Positions 51,762-58,660 of a stretch of DNA of 64,000 bases are shown here, piece by piece. Under the pieces are notes generated by a model that saw nothing but the letters and a program-made list of their open reading frames with translations, was not told the origin of the DNA and made no database searches. Numbering within the stretch: the stretch's first letter is position 1; every line of letters starts with the position of its first letter. The translations under genes and the position numbers were made by a program. Source of the stretch: Sphingobacterium spiritivorum (lineage in GTDB: Bacteria; Bacteroidota; Bacteroidia; Sphingobacteriales; Sphingobacteriaceae); contig NZ_CP068083.1 of assembly GCF_016725325.1 (NCBI RefSeq), forward strand, positions 2,294,001-2,358,000. The letters are read 5' to 3'.

Positions 51762-52399
51762 TGAAGTCTGTTAGAAATAAAATGGGATTGCAATTTATCC
51801 AAACCAATATTTTCCTCTTCTTTATCCAATACATAGTGCCAGACCTTCTCGCGGAGTGTGTCGTTCATCAGCTTCGCATTCGTCAGATCTACAGGCCGTA
51901 CCCGTTGTTCTCTCTCTATTGGCTGATTTATTTTCTGTGCAGACCGGCTGTGTTTGACAATCTGAAAATGAAAATTTGGCCAATTTCCAACAGCTGAAAA
52001 ATTGCCGGAGAAAAACTGTACAGCATCATGCGGGCTCACCATTCCGGCAAATATTCCTTTTGCCTTCGCATTGCTAATCTCAGATACACTCACTAAAAGC
52101 TCGTAAGAAGTCTCATTGATGATATGCAATTTTGCTAAGCCTTCTTTCTGGTCTCCTGATACAGCAAGCAGAATGCCTTTTTCTACAAATTTTGCAGGCT
52201 CTATTATTTTGGTTTCTGTAACCTCATCATCTTCACGGTTCATATTGCCGTGTACAAGTGTAATTTTACTCGTCAGCACAGGGATTTCAAATCCTGTTTC
52301 ATCTGTTACACCTACTATATCATTATCCTGAAAAGATGTTACGTGGCCTTCTATAGGCTCGTCAACAAATCTTACCAGATCTCCGATTTTGAATTTCAT
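51752..52399 (-). CDS. DUF2027-like protein without the usual Smr domain
   Basis: About 215 residues from ATG 52399 (MKFKIGDLVRFVDEPIEGHV). Two earlier in-frame Mets (52453, 52429) would add a tail without family similarity. The N-terminal segment (KIGDLVRFVDE...GVTDETGFEIPV) is typical of the beta domain that precedes DUF2027 and a Smr (MutS2-type nuclease) domain in Bacteroidota. The middle (KEGLAKLHIINETSYELLVSVSE) matches the DUF2027 part. Normally the chain continues to about 350 residues with a Smr domain; here it stops after FISNRLQKK. The next 20 bases are the terminator, so the domain is missing rather than frameshifted. Confidence 0.65.
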   Translation of the reverse strand: MKFKIGDLVRFVDEPIEGHVTSFQDNDIVGVTDETGFEIPVLTSKITLVHGNMNREDDEVTETKIIEPAKFVEKGILLAVSGDQKEGLAKLHIINETSYELLVSVSEISNAKAKGIFAGMVSPHDAVQFFSGNFSAVGNWPNFHFQIVKHSRSAQKINQPIEREQRVRPVDLTNAKLMNDTLREKVWHYVLDKEEENIGLDKLQSHFISNRLQKK

Positions 52400-52593
52400 A
52401 TGTATATAATTTGATTTTTCAATGGTCATATGGAATATCCCAACTTTCTTCATTCGTGTTTGTGCAGTCTGTACTACATGGATATTTCATTTGTATATAA
52501 GTTATTTTTTCAATTGCTATTTGCTAACGAACAGTTCCGGACTTATGCATTTGTGTCTTGGGGGTCTGTTTTAAGTGAATAATTTCTGTTTTT

Positions 52594-53682
52594 TTATTTT
52601 GGCAATGTGTCTATGACCTGTAATAATCGCTCCAGATCCTTTGTATCATTATACAAATGAAATCCTATACGTATACCCGTTCCACGCGGAAAACATTTAA
52701 TGCCGTTTTCCATTAAAGTCGTAAAATGATTTGGATCAATCTGTAAATTGAAAATAGTACTTCCGCTCTTTCGCTTTTTCACAATATCCGTCAACAGGTT
52801 TCTTTTTTCAAACTCTTCCCTTGCATGCTCAGATAGCCGGGAAGTATAGGCTGCTGTATGCTGAATGCCGAGCTGCTGAAAAAACTGTAAAGATTTCTGG
52901 AGTGTACCCTGAGCCAATGTATCTACATGACCAGGCTCAAAATATAATTGCAATATGCTCTTTCCTTCCCACATTTTTTCAAATACGGGCTTCTGTTGTT
53001 GAGCTGTCTGATAGAGCTTGCTTTTCAAGAGGTCATTAAGGATAAAAAAACCGTTTCCAAAACCGGAGAGCAACCACTTGTATCCGCTGGTGCCTATTCC
53101 GTCAAAACCTGAGGTTTCAAAATCAAAAGGTTCTGTACCCAGATATTGTGTGCCGTCACCTATAATCAACAGATCCGGATGAGTCGCTTTTAGTTCCTGA
53201 ATAAAAGACAGATCGATTTTAATGCCTGAGATATACTGAACAATGCTACATATAAATACATCGGGTTTGTAATGACGGATAGCTTCCAGAATATTCTGTT
53301 CCATGTTTTCATCAATGTTCACAAAAGTATGATCAAACCCACGGCTGATAACAGGAAAATTGACAGAAGGATAATCTTCATTCAGTAACAGTATGCGTAC
53401 ATCAGCAGGGAGGCCGTTAAGTATGACATTAAAGCCATGTGAAAAGTTTGGTGTACAGAAGATATTTTGTGTAGCTGTGTGCGTAAATTCAGCTATAGTC
53501 TGCTTTACCTGTTGAATAAATGCCCCCTGTTGTTCTCGTAATATGGTGTCCGTCATATGAAAATCCGTATCATATTGTGACCGCCATTTTTTTATTTCTT
53601 TGGTAATAAGACCTGATCCGGGAGTTGTTAAATAGCTGATATTTTCAGGAATATCAAAATATGATTTGTATTGCTGAGACAT
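52594..53682 (-). CDS. Class V aminotransferase-fold PLP-dependent enzyme
   Basis: A 362-residue PLP enzyme. The family signature FDGIGTSGYKWLLSGFGNGFF holds the PLP-Lys (GYKW) near residue 204, and the preceding LLIIGDGTQYLGTEPFDF supplies the Asp that contacts the pyridine nitrogen. The start ISYLTTPGSGLITKEI resembles isopenicillin-N-epimerase/cysteine-desulfurase-like members. No Cys loop of SufS or NifS desulfurases is seen, so it is likely an aminotransferase, epimerase or lyase; the substrate is unknown. It follows aat with a 4-base gap, so they are co-transcribed. Confidence 0.88.
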   Translation of the reverse strand: MSQQYKSYFDIPENISYLTTPGSGLITKEIKKWRSQYDTDFHMTDTILREQQGAFIQQVKQTIAEFTHTATQNIFCTPNFSHGFNVILNGLPADVRILLLNEDYPSVNFPVISRGFDHTFVNIDENMEQNILEAIRHYKPDVFICSIVQYISGIKIDLSFIQELKATHPDLLIIGDGTQYLGTEPFDFETSGFDGIGTSGYKWLLSGFGNGFFILNDLLKSKLYQTAQQQKPVFEKMWEGKSILQLYFEPGHVDTLAQGTLQKSLQFFQQLGIQHTAAYTSRLSEHAREEFEKRNLLTDIVKKRKSGSTIFNLQIDPNHFTTLMENGIKCFPRGTGIRIGFHLYNDTKDLERLLQVIDTLPK

Positions 53683-53686
53683 GCGT

Positions 53687-54319
53687 TTAAGTGTTAAGTA
53701 TATTTAGATAGTCTTCCTGTGAAATCATTTCGCCACCCATAGAAGCGAGATGATCCGTATGGAACTGGCAATCTACAAATTTGAGATCAAAAAACTGAAA
53801 TAAATGGATAAGAGCTATCTTAGATGCGTTGGGCACTTTTGAAAACATACTTTCTCCGCAGAAGACCTGCCCGATCAGTACACCATATAATCCTCCAACG
53901 AGCTGACCATCCTGCCATACCTCAATAGCGTGAGCATAACCTGATGGGTGAAGCCTGATGTAAGCATCAATCATATCAGCAGTGATCCATGTACCGTCCT
54001 GATCTTTGCGCTCTATTTTGGCACATTGACGGATTACCTGTTCAAAGGCAGTATTAAGCGTAACTTTAAACTCTGCTTTACGCAATATCTGCTTCATACT
54101 CTTGCTGACTTTTAATTTTTCAGGAAAGATTACAAAGCGTTCATGAGGAGCATACCAAAGAATCGGACTGTCATCACTAAACCAGGGAAAGATTCCGTTG
54201 CTGTAAGCGAGTAGCAGACGGTCGGGACTTAAATCGCCACCGACAGCCAGCAAGCCGTCTTCTTCTGCGTATTTTGGATGAGGGAAACTTAGATCCTGAT
54301 CATCGAGTTGAAAAATCAT
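53687..54319 (-). CDS. aat: Leucyl/phenylalanyl-tRNA-protein transferase
   Basis: A 210-residue enzyme that adds Leu or Phe from aminoacyl-tRNA to N-terminal Arg or Lys, marking proteins for ClpAP degradation. The fold signature FPHPKYAEEDGLLAVGGDLS, then LLLAYSNGIFPWFSDDSPILWYAPHERFVI split over the usual region, and VGGLYGVLIGQVFCGESMFS are all present. Length is normal. The start ATG at 54319 is 29 bases from rbfA's stop, with a terminator hairpin between, so aat may have its own promoter in that short gap or rely on readthrough. Confidence 0.95.
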   Translation of the reverse strand: MIFQLDDQDLSFPHPKYAEEDGLLAVGGDLSPDRLLLAYSNGIFPWFSDDSPILWYAPHERFVIFPEKLKVSKSMKQILRKAEFKVTLNTAFEQVIRQCAKIERKDQDGTWITADMIDAYIRLHPSGYAHAIEVWQDGQLVGGLYGVLIGQVFCGESMFSKVPNASKIALIHLFQFFDLKFVDCQFHTDHLASMGGEMISQEDYLNILNT

Positions 54320-54337
54320 ATACTTATTCCATAAAAA

Positions 54338-54359
54338 AACCAGATTGTTTAATCTGGTT
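54338..54359 (-). terminator. Terminator hairpin overlapping the rbfA stop codon
   Basis: Perfect 9-bp stem AACCAGATT / AATCTGGTT with a 4-base loop, followed by seven Ts on the minus strand. The last codons and stop of rbfA are part of the stem. Confidence 0.8.
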
Positions 54360-54720
54360 GTCTTGGTTCTTTGCTGATCTCGTCAAAGATCTTGTCCATA
54401 TGTTCTACATATTCATTGGTGTCATCGAGGAAGAACTCAAGTTGCGGAACTATCCGTGCCTGATTCTTGATTCTTGACCCAAGTTTATATCTTATTTCTG
54501 AAGTTTTTGTGCGTATTGCCTTGATATCTTCCGGAGCTGTTTTTGTATTTAAGAAACTCAGATATACACGGGCTATTGCCAGATCGGGAGTTACACGTAC
54601 ACGGGTTACGGTAATAAAAGCACCCGGTGCCCAGTTGTTCCCGTCGCGTTGGAAGAGTTCTGCCAAATCCTGCTGAATGACTCCGGCAAACCGTTGCTGT
54701 CTTTTACTTTCTGTAGCCAT
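54349..54720 (-). CDS. rbfA: 30S ribosome-binding factor RbfA
   Basis: A 123-residue KH-fold protein that helps mature the 17S rRNA and 30S subunit. N-terminal SKRQQRFAGVIQQDLAELFQR, then ITVTRVRVTPDLAIARVYLS and IRTKTSEIRYKLGSRIKNQARIVPQLEFFLDDT in pieces are characteristic. The C-terminal extension (YVEHMDKIFDEISKEPRQPD) is the normal short tail. The start lies 262 bases from a predicted small-RNA start. It may head an rbfA-aat-aminotransferase group, although the terminator hairpin over its stop argues for partial separation. Confidence 0.95.
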   Translation of the reverse strand: MATESKRQQRFAGVIQQDLAELFQRDGNNWAPGAFITVTRVRVTPDLAIARVYLSFLNTKTAPEDIKAIRTKTSEIRYKLGSRIKNQARIVPQLEFFLDDTNEYVEHMDKIFDEISKEPRQPD

Positions 54721-54789
54721 AGTTGGAAATTGAGATGATAATATACAAAGATACGGTTTAAATTTTGAAAAGTCTTTTTGCAGCCCGTC

Positions 54790-54983
54790 AAAAACAAAAA
54801 AGGCTTGTCGTGGGTGCTGACAGGCCTTTTGCTCAAAATTAGTTTATAATTGGCTAGGTTGTAATATTTTTTTCAAGTTTTAAGACTTTTGGGTCTATCA
54901 TAGTTGGTTTACTTTTGTTTTGTTGAAAAAGGTGAGTGTTAACTCATCCGTTCCTTTTTCTCTCTTTCCATTCTCCCTTTGTT
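54790..54983 (-). ncRNA. Candidate small RNA with its own promoter and terminator
   Basis: On the minus strand a complete transcription unit is seen with no full-size gene. A promoter (TTTG-N19-TATGTTTG, 55018-54988) predicts a start near 54983, and the intrinsic terminator at 54799-54829 ends it. The RNA of about 190 bases can form GAAAAAGG/CCTTTTTC arms (within 54924-54961) around an inner TGAGT/ACTCA hairpin. Two tiny ORFs (10 and 15 codons) occur, but none looks protein-like. It does not match 6S RNA, tmRNA, RNase P or SRP features that I can recognise. It lies in the 646-base gap between rbfA and argH. Confidence 0.5.
54799..54834 (-). terminator. Intrinsic terminator of the candidate small RNA
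   Basis: Eleven-base arms AAAGGCTTGTC / GACAGGCCTTT with one imperfect pair and a 9-base loop. On the minus strand TTTTTTG and more Ts follow. No minus-strand protein gene upstream explains it. Confidence 0.8.
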
Positions 54984-54987
54984 GTCA

Positions 54988-55018
54988 CAAACATATGGAT
55001 ATAAATTATTTGTACAAA
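54988..55018 (-). promoter_or_regulatory. Promoter of the candidate small RNA (TTTG-N19-TATGTTTG)
   Basis: TTTG (55018-55015), 19 bases, TATGTTTG (54995-54988) on the minus strand. This is an exact match to the Bacteroidota consensus in both boxes and spacing. Confidence 0.7.
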
Positions 55019-55312
55019 GTCTTTTTTTAAAAAAAGTAACCGCTCACTCACTAACTGTTTTTCGATAAATTTCAAAAATAACCCTTAACATAGCGTTAAC
55101 ATGGTTTTTACGTTGTTTAAACATGTTTTATTTAGAGCGAAAAATCATGACCAAAATATAATAAGTCAGCGAATGAGTTGATAATGTTCTCCATATTTCT
55201 GCAGATCGGTATGCCAGCTCTTTCATATTGTCCTGATTTTCTACAGATTCTTAAATACATACACAAACATAATATGAGCTTTCGGAAACAAAAACGTAAA
55301 CATCGAATTGCA

Positions 55313-55344
55313 TTGTTTTATTTAAATTTCAAATGGTATTTTTG
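55313..55344 (+). promoter_or_regulatory. argH promoter (TTG-N21-TATTTTTG)
   Basis: TTG (55313-55315), 21 bases, TATTTTTG (55337-55344), 22 bases before the argH ATG. Confidence 0.7.
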
Positions 55345-55366
55345 TACACCTTAAAAAGATAAAAGC

Positions 55367-56698
55367 ATGAAGATCTGGCAAAAAAATATTGATGTGGATT
55401 CCCTGGTAGAAACATTTACAGTAGGTAACGATCGCGTAATGGACTTGCAGCTGGCGGAAGCCGATGTATTGGGCTCATTAGCACACACACGTATGCTTAA
55501 TAGTATAGATCTGATGTCAGATGAAGATCTAGCTGTCGTTCAGAAAGAACTTAAAAATATCTACCGTGAAATTCGGGAAGGTAATTTTCAAATTGAGGAT
55601 TCAGTAGAAGATGTGCATTCTCAGGTAGAAATGCTGCTTACGCAAAGAATAGGTGAGGCCGGAAAAAAAATACATTCAGGAAGATCCCGAAATGATCAGG
55701 TTCTGGTAGACCTTAAATTATACTTCCGTTCGGAAATTCAAAGCATAGTGCAGAATACAACGCACTTTTTTGATCAGTTGCTTACGTTGAGTGAACAATA
55801 CAAACAGGTATTGATTCCGGGCTATACACATTTACAGATTGCTATGCCTTCTTCCTTTGGACTTTGGTTTGGAGCATATGCAGAGAGTCTTGTAGACGAT
55901 ATGGAGCTGATGAAGGCAGCATGGAAGGTGTGTAATAAAAACCCGTTAGGATCTGCGGCCGGATACGGTTCATCTTTTCCATTGAATCGTACACTTACAA
56001 CGGAGTTGCTGGGGTTTGAGGATCTTAACTATAATGTGGTGTATGCACAGATGGGGCGTGGCAAGACAGAACGTATCCTTGCTCAGGGTATGAGCGCAAT
56101 TGCAGCAACCCTTGCCAAGTTTGCGATGGATGTAACACTATACATTAATCAAAATTTTGGTTTTATCTCCTTTCCTGCGCATCTGACTACAGGATCCAGT
56201 ATTATGCCTCATAAGAAAAATCCGGATGTGTTCGAATTGATCCGTTCTCGTTGTAATAAGATACAGGCATTACCCAATGAAATTGCTTTGATGACCACCA
56301 ATCTCCCGTCCGGGTATCACAGAGATCTGCAATTATTGAAAGAAAATCTTTTCCCGGCTTTTAAATCACTAAATGAATGTCTGGAAATCGCAACTTATAT
56401 GTTAGCGAATATCTCAGTCAAAGAAAATGTATTGGATGATCCTAAATACGATTATTTATTTTCGGTAGAAGTGGTTAATAATGAGGTGTTAAAAGGTGTT
56501 CCATTTAGAGAAGCGTATAAAAATATTGGTTTGGCTATTGAAGAAGGAACTTTTCAACCTTCTAAGGAAGTAAATCATACCCATGAAGGAAGTATAGGTA
56601 ATCTGTGTAATGACCATATAAGACGGATGTTTGAACAGGTCAAGGCTGATTTTGGTTTTGAAAAAGTGGATAACGCTTTGCAGGCGTTAGTAAAATAA
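55367..56698 (+). CDS. argH: Argininosuccinate lyase
   Basis: A 443-residue enzyme of the fumarase/aspartase superfamily that splits argininosuccinate into arginine and fumarate. The family signature GSSIMPHKKNPDVFELIR (about residue 280) holds the catalytic loop, with EDVHSQVEMLLTQRIG and HSGRSRNDQVLVDLKLY in front and TRRILPLTLD-like YTHLQIAMPSSF. The C-terminal domain is shorter than in E. coli. It stands alone, apart from the argGC operon, with its own promoter and a terminator 25 bases after the stop. Confidence 0.96.
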   Translation: MKIWQKNIDVDSLVETFTVGNDRVMDLQLAEADVLGSLAHTRMLNSIDLMSDEDLAVVQKELKNIYREIREGNFQIEDSVEDVHSQVEMLLTQRIGEAGKKIHSGRSRNDQVLVDLKLYFRSEIQSIVQNTTHFFDQLLTLSEQYKQVLIPGYTHLQIAMPSSFGLWFGAYAESLVDDMELMKAAWKVCNKNPLGSAAGYGSSFPLNRTLTTELLGFEDLNYNVVYAQMGRGKTERILAQGMSAIAATLAKFAMDVTLYINQNFGFISFPAHLTTGSSIMPHKKNPDVFELIRSRCNKIQALPNEIALMTTNLPSGYHRDLQLLKENLFPAFKSLNECLEIATYMLANISVKENVLDDPKYDYLFSVEVVNNEVLKGVPFREAYKNIGLAIEEGTFQPSKEVNHTHEGSIGNLCNDHIRRMFEQVKADFGFEKVDNALQALVK

Positions 56699-56723
56699 AA
56701 TCTCGAATAGGAGAATAATACAG

Positions 56724-56756
56724 AAAGGCTTCAGGAATAAAATTCCTGAAGCCTTT
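56724..56756. terminator. Intrinsic terminator between argH and galM
   Basis: Perfect 15-bp stem AAAGGCTTCAGGAAT / ATTCCTGAAGCCTTT with a three-A loop. T-rich on the plus strand. Confidence 0.9.
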
Positions 56757-56827
56757 TCTTTTCAGAACCTCAGCTAACCCTTTGCTTGGAAAAGAGAGCG
56801 GAAATATATTGATATAAGTTGTATTCT

Positions 56828-57883
56828 TTATTTTTGAATTGAAAACTTAAAATGAGTTTCTGAAGTAAATACTTCCCCTTTTTTCAGCAAGGTAGTCGGA
56901 AATTGCAGTTGATTAGGGCTGTCCGGATAGTGTTGAGTCTCCAGACACAACCCTGCATACGGTAAATACTTGTGTCCGGATTTTCCGATATCATTTCCGG
57001 TCATCCAGTTACCGGTATAAAGCTGTACTCCCGGCTCTGTTGTCAGCACATCCATTCGTATTCCGGATGCAGGTGAGAATACAGAAGCACATGGACTTGA
57101 AATAGGAATAGCATTTACAAAGCAATGGTCATAGCCTTTGGCCGCAATTAGCTGTTCATCATTTGCTGCTATATCCTGTGCGATGGTTTTGAACTCTCTG
57201 AAGTCAAAAGCAGTGCCTTCAACAGGTAGGACAGCATTTGGAATCTGATGTTCATCTACAGCAAGATATTCACTGGAATTGATCTGTAAGTGATGATTAA
57301 GAATATCGCCATTACCTTCGCCATTGAGATTGAAGTATGTATGATTGGTGAGGTTGATAACAGTATCCTGGTCTGATTCTGCACGATACTTGATAATGAT
57401 TTCATTCTCATCCGTCAAAGAATACGAGACAACAACACTCAGGTTGCCGGGAAAACCTTCTTCCCCGTCTTTCGAAACATAGTAAAATTCCACATATGAC
57501 TCCTGATTCATTCTTCTGTCCCACACACGGCGATGAAATCCTTCTATTCCACCATGAAGTGAGTTGATCCCGTTATTCTGATCCAACGTATAAGAAGAAC
57601 CGTTTATTTCAAATTTGCCATTGGCAATGCGATTAGCAAAACGGCCTGCTGTAACGCCGTGATACTGCTCGTCTGCTTCATAATATTTCTGAATTGAATC
57701 AAAACCCAGTGCAACGTCTCTTAGATTTCCTTTTTGATCCGGAACTAAAATGCTGACTATACGTGCTCCATAATCACTTAAAGCAACTTGCATTCCTCTG
57801 GCATTTTTCAGGATGAAGAGATGCGTGTTTTTGTCTTTAAGTTGACTTTCAAAATTTTTGGAGGAAGGTAGTTGATATATCAT
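56828..57883 (-). CDS. galM: Aldose 1-epimerase (galactose mutarotase)
   Basis: A 351-residue enzyme that interconverts alpha and beta anomers of hexoses such as galactose. The motifs YHGVTAGRFANRIANGKF, NSLHGGIEGFHRRVW (catalytic His), NLTNHTYFNLNG (second His) and GLCLETQHYPDSPNQ (catalytic Glu) are intact and correctly spaced. No signal peptide, so it is cytoplasmic, unlike secreted GalM forms. It is convergent with argH and divergent from the 174-residue unknown gene. Given the beta-galactosidases in this window it could serve galactose use, though it is not linked to them in an operon. Confidence 0.95.
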   Translation of the reverse strand: MIYQLPSSKNFESQLKDKNTHLFILKNARGMQVALSDYGARIVSILVPDQKGNLRDVALGFDSIQKYYEADEQYHGVTAGRFANRIANGKFEINGSSYTLDQNNGINSLHGGIEGFHRRVWDRRMNQESYVEFYYVSKDGEEGFPGNLSVVVSYSLTDENEIIIKYRAESDQDTVINLTNHTYFNLNGEGNGDILNHHLQINSSEYLAVDEHQIPNAVLPVEGTAFDFREFKTIAQDIAANDEQLIAAKGYDHCFVNAIPISSPCASVFSPASGIRMDVLTTEPGVQLYTGNWMTGNDIGKSGHKYLPYAGLCLETQHYPDSPNQLQFPTTLLKKGEVFTSETHFKFSIQK

Positions 57884-58035
57884 GATTATGGGTTCTAAAA
57901 AATTACTCTAATTTAAGTATTTTTATAGTGTAAACGAAACATTGATCAAGGTAGTTTATCCGGATTGACCCCAGATGATAGCATGAACGATTGTTCGTTA
58001 TAGAAAGAATTCTTACCCTGTAAACACAAATAAAA

Positions 58036-58560
58036 ATGCCTGTTCGTATCAATGTCGTCAATTCTCTGGAAGATTTTTGTAAGGATATACAGAATCTTAT
58101 AACTGCAGGAGGATATCATCTTTACCTTATGAAAATAGCAAAAAGTAAAAGAGAGACTATCCGGCTCAATGAATCTATAGAGGATATATCCAGCCTGTTG
58201 AATAAAGACTATCACGCTTTTTATATTACTTCAGAAGTATACGATGAAGAGGGAAATTCCAGCTTCTTTGACGACGACTTTTTTCATTATGTGATCGAAG
58301 GGCTTGGTGGACGGTCAACAGATAGTGAAATAGAAAATATCAATTTGCGTATTGTTTCAAAGACACCTGATAAAAAAATAACGTCTTTGATGAACGCAAT
58401 TGACAGGCTTTTGAAAAAGAGTGAAGTCTACGAAAGAGGAATTAATCCATCCTCCGGTAGTCTGTATAAAAATGCTTTTTATAAAAAAGAAATCGTTTTC
58501 AATAAAACCTGCTGGTTTGATTTTCAGCGAAAATTTCATCCTATACATTTCGGAGACTGA
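58036..58560 (+). CDS. Hypothetical protein, 174 residues
   Basis: I do not recognise this protein. It is soluble, mixed alpha/beta, acidic in the middle (YDEEGNSSFFDDDFFHYVIEG) and basic at the C-terminus, with no signal peptide or TM segment. An N-terminal segment VRINVVNSLEDFCKDIQNLI may be an alpha/beta start, and KITSLMNAIDRLLKKSEVYERG a helix. One Cys is at position about 14 and one near the end. No promoter box seen; the upstream 150 bases contain nothing that explains its control. Codon use resembles neighbouring genes, so it is probably real. Confidence 0.7.
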   Translation: MPVRINVVNSLEDFCKDIQNLITAGGYHLYLMKIAKSKRETIRLNESIEDISSLLNKDYHAFYITSEVYDEEGNSSFFDDDFFHYVIEGLGGRSTDSEIENINLRIVSKTPDKKITSLMNAIDRLLKKSEVYERGINPSSGSLYKNAFYKKEIVFNKTCWFDFQRKFHPIHFGD

Positions 58561-58660
58561 TTTGTGTCCACAGAACTTTCATTGAAATAAAGTCATGTTC
58601 GGATTAAGGATTTGCACATCAGAGACTAAATATTTAAGTTTGTGTTAAAGCCGATTGTAA

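Noticed and set aside
54790..54983. 6S RNA, tmRNA or RNase P as identity of the small RNA
   Set aside because: The ends do not pair with each other as in 6S RNA, no tag ORF and CCA-like acceptor as in tmRNA, and it is too short for RNase P.
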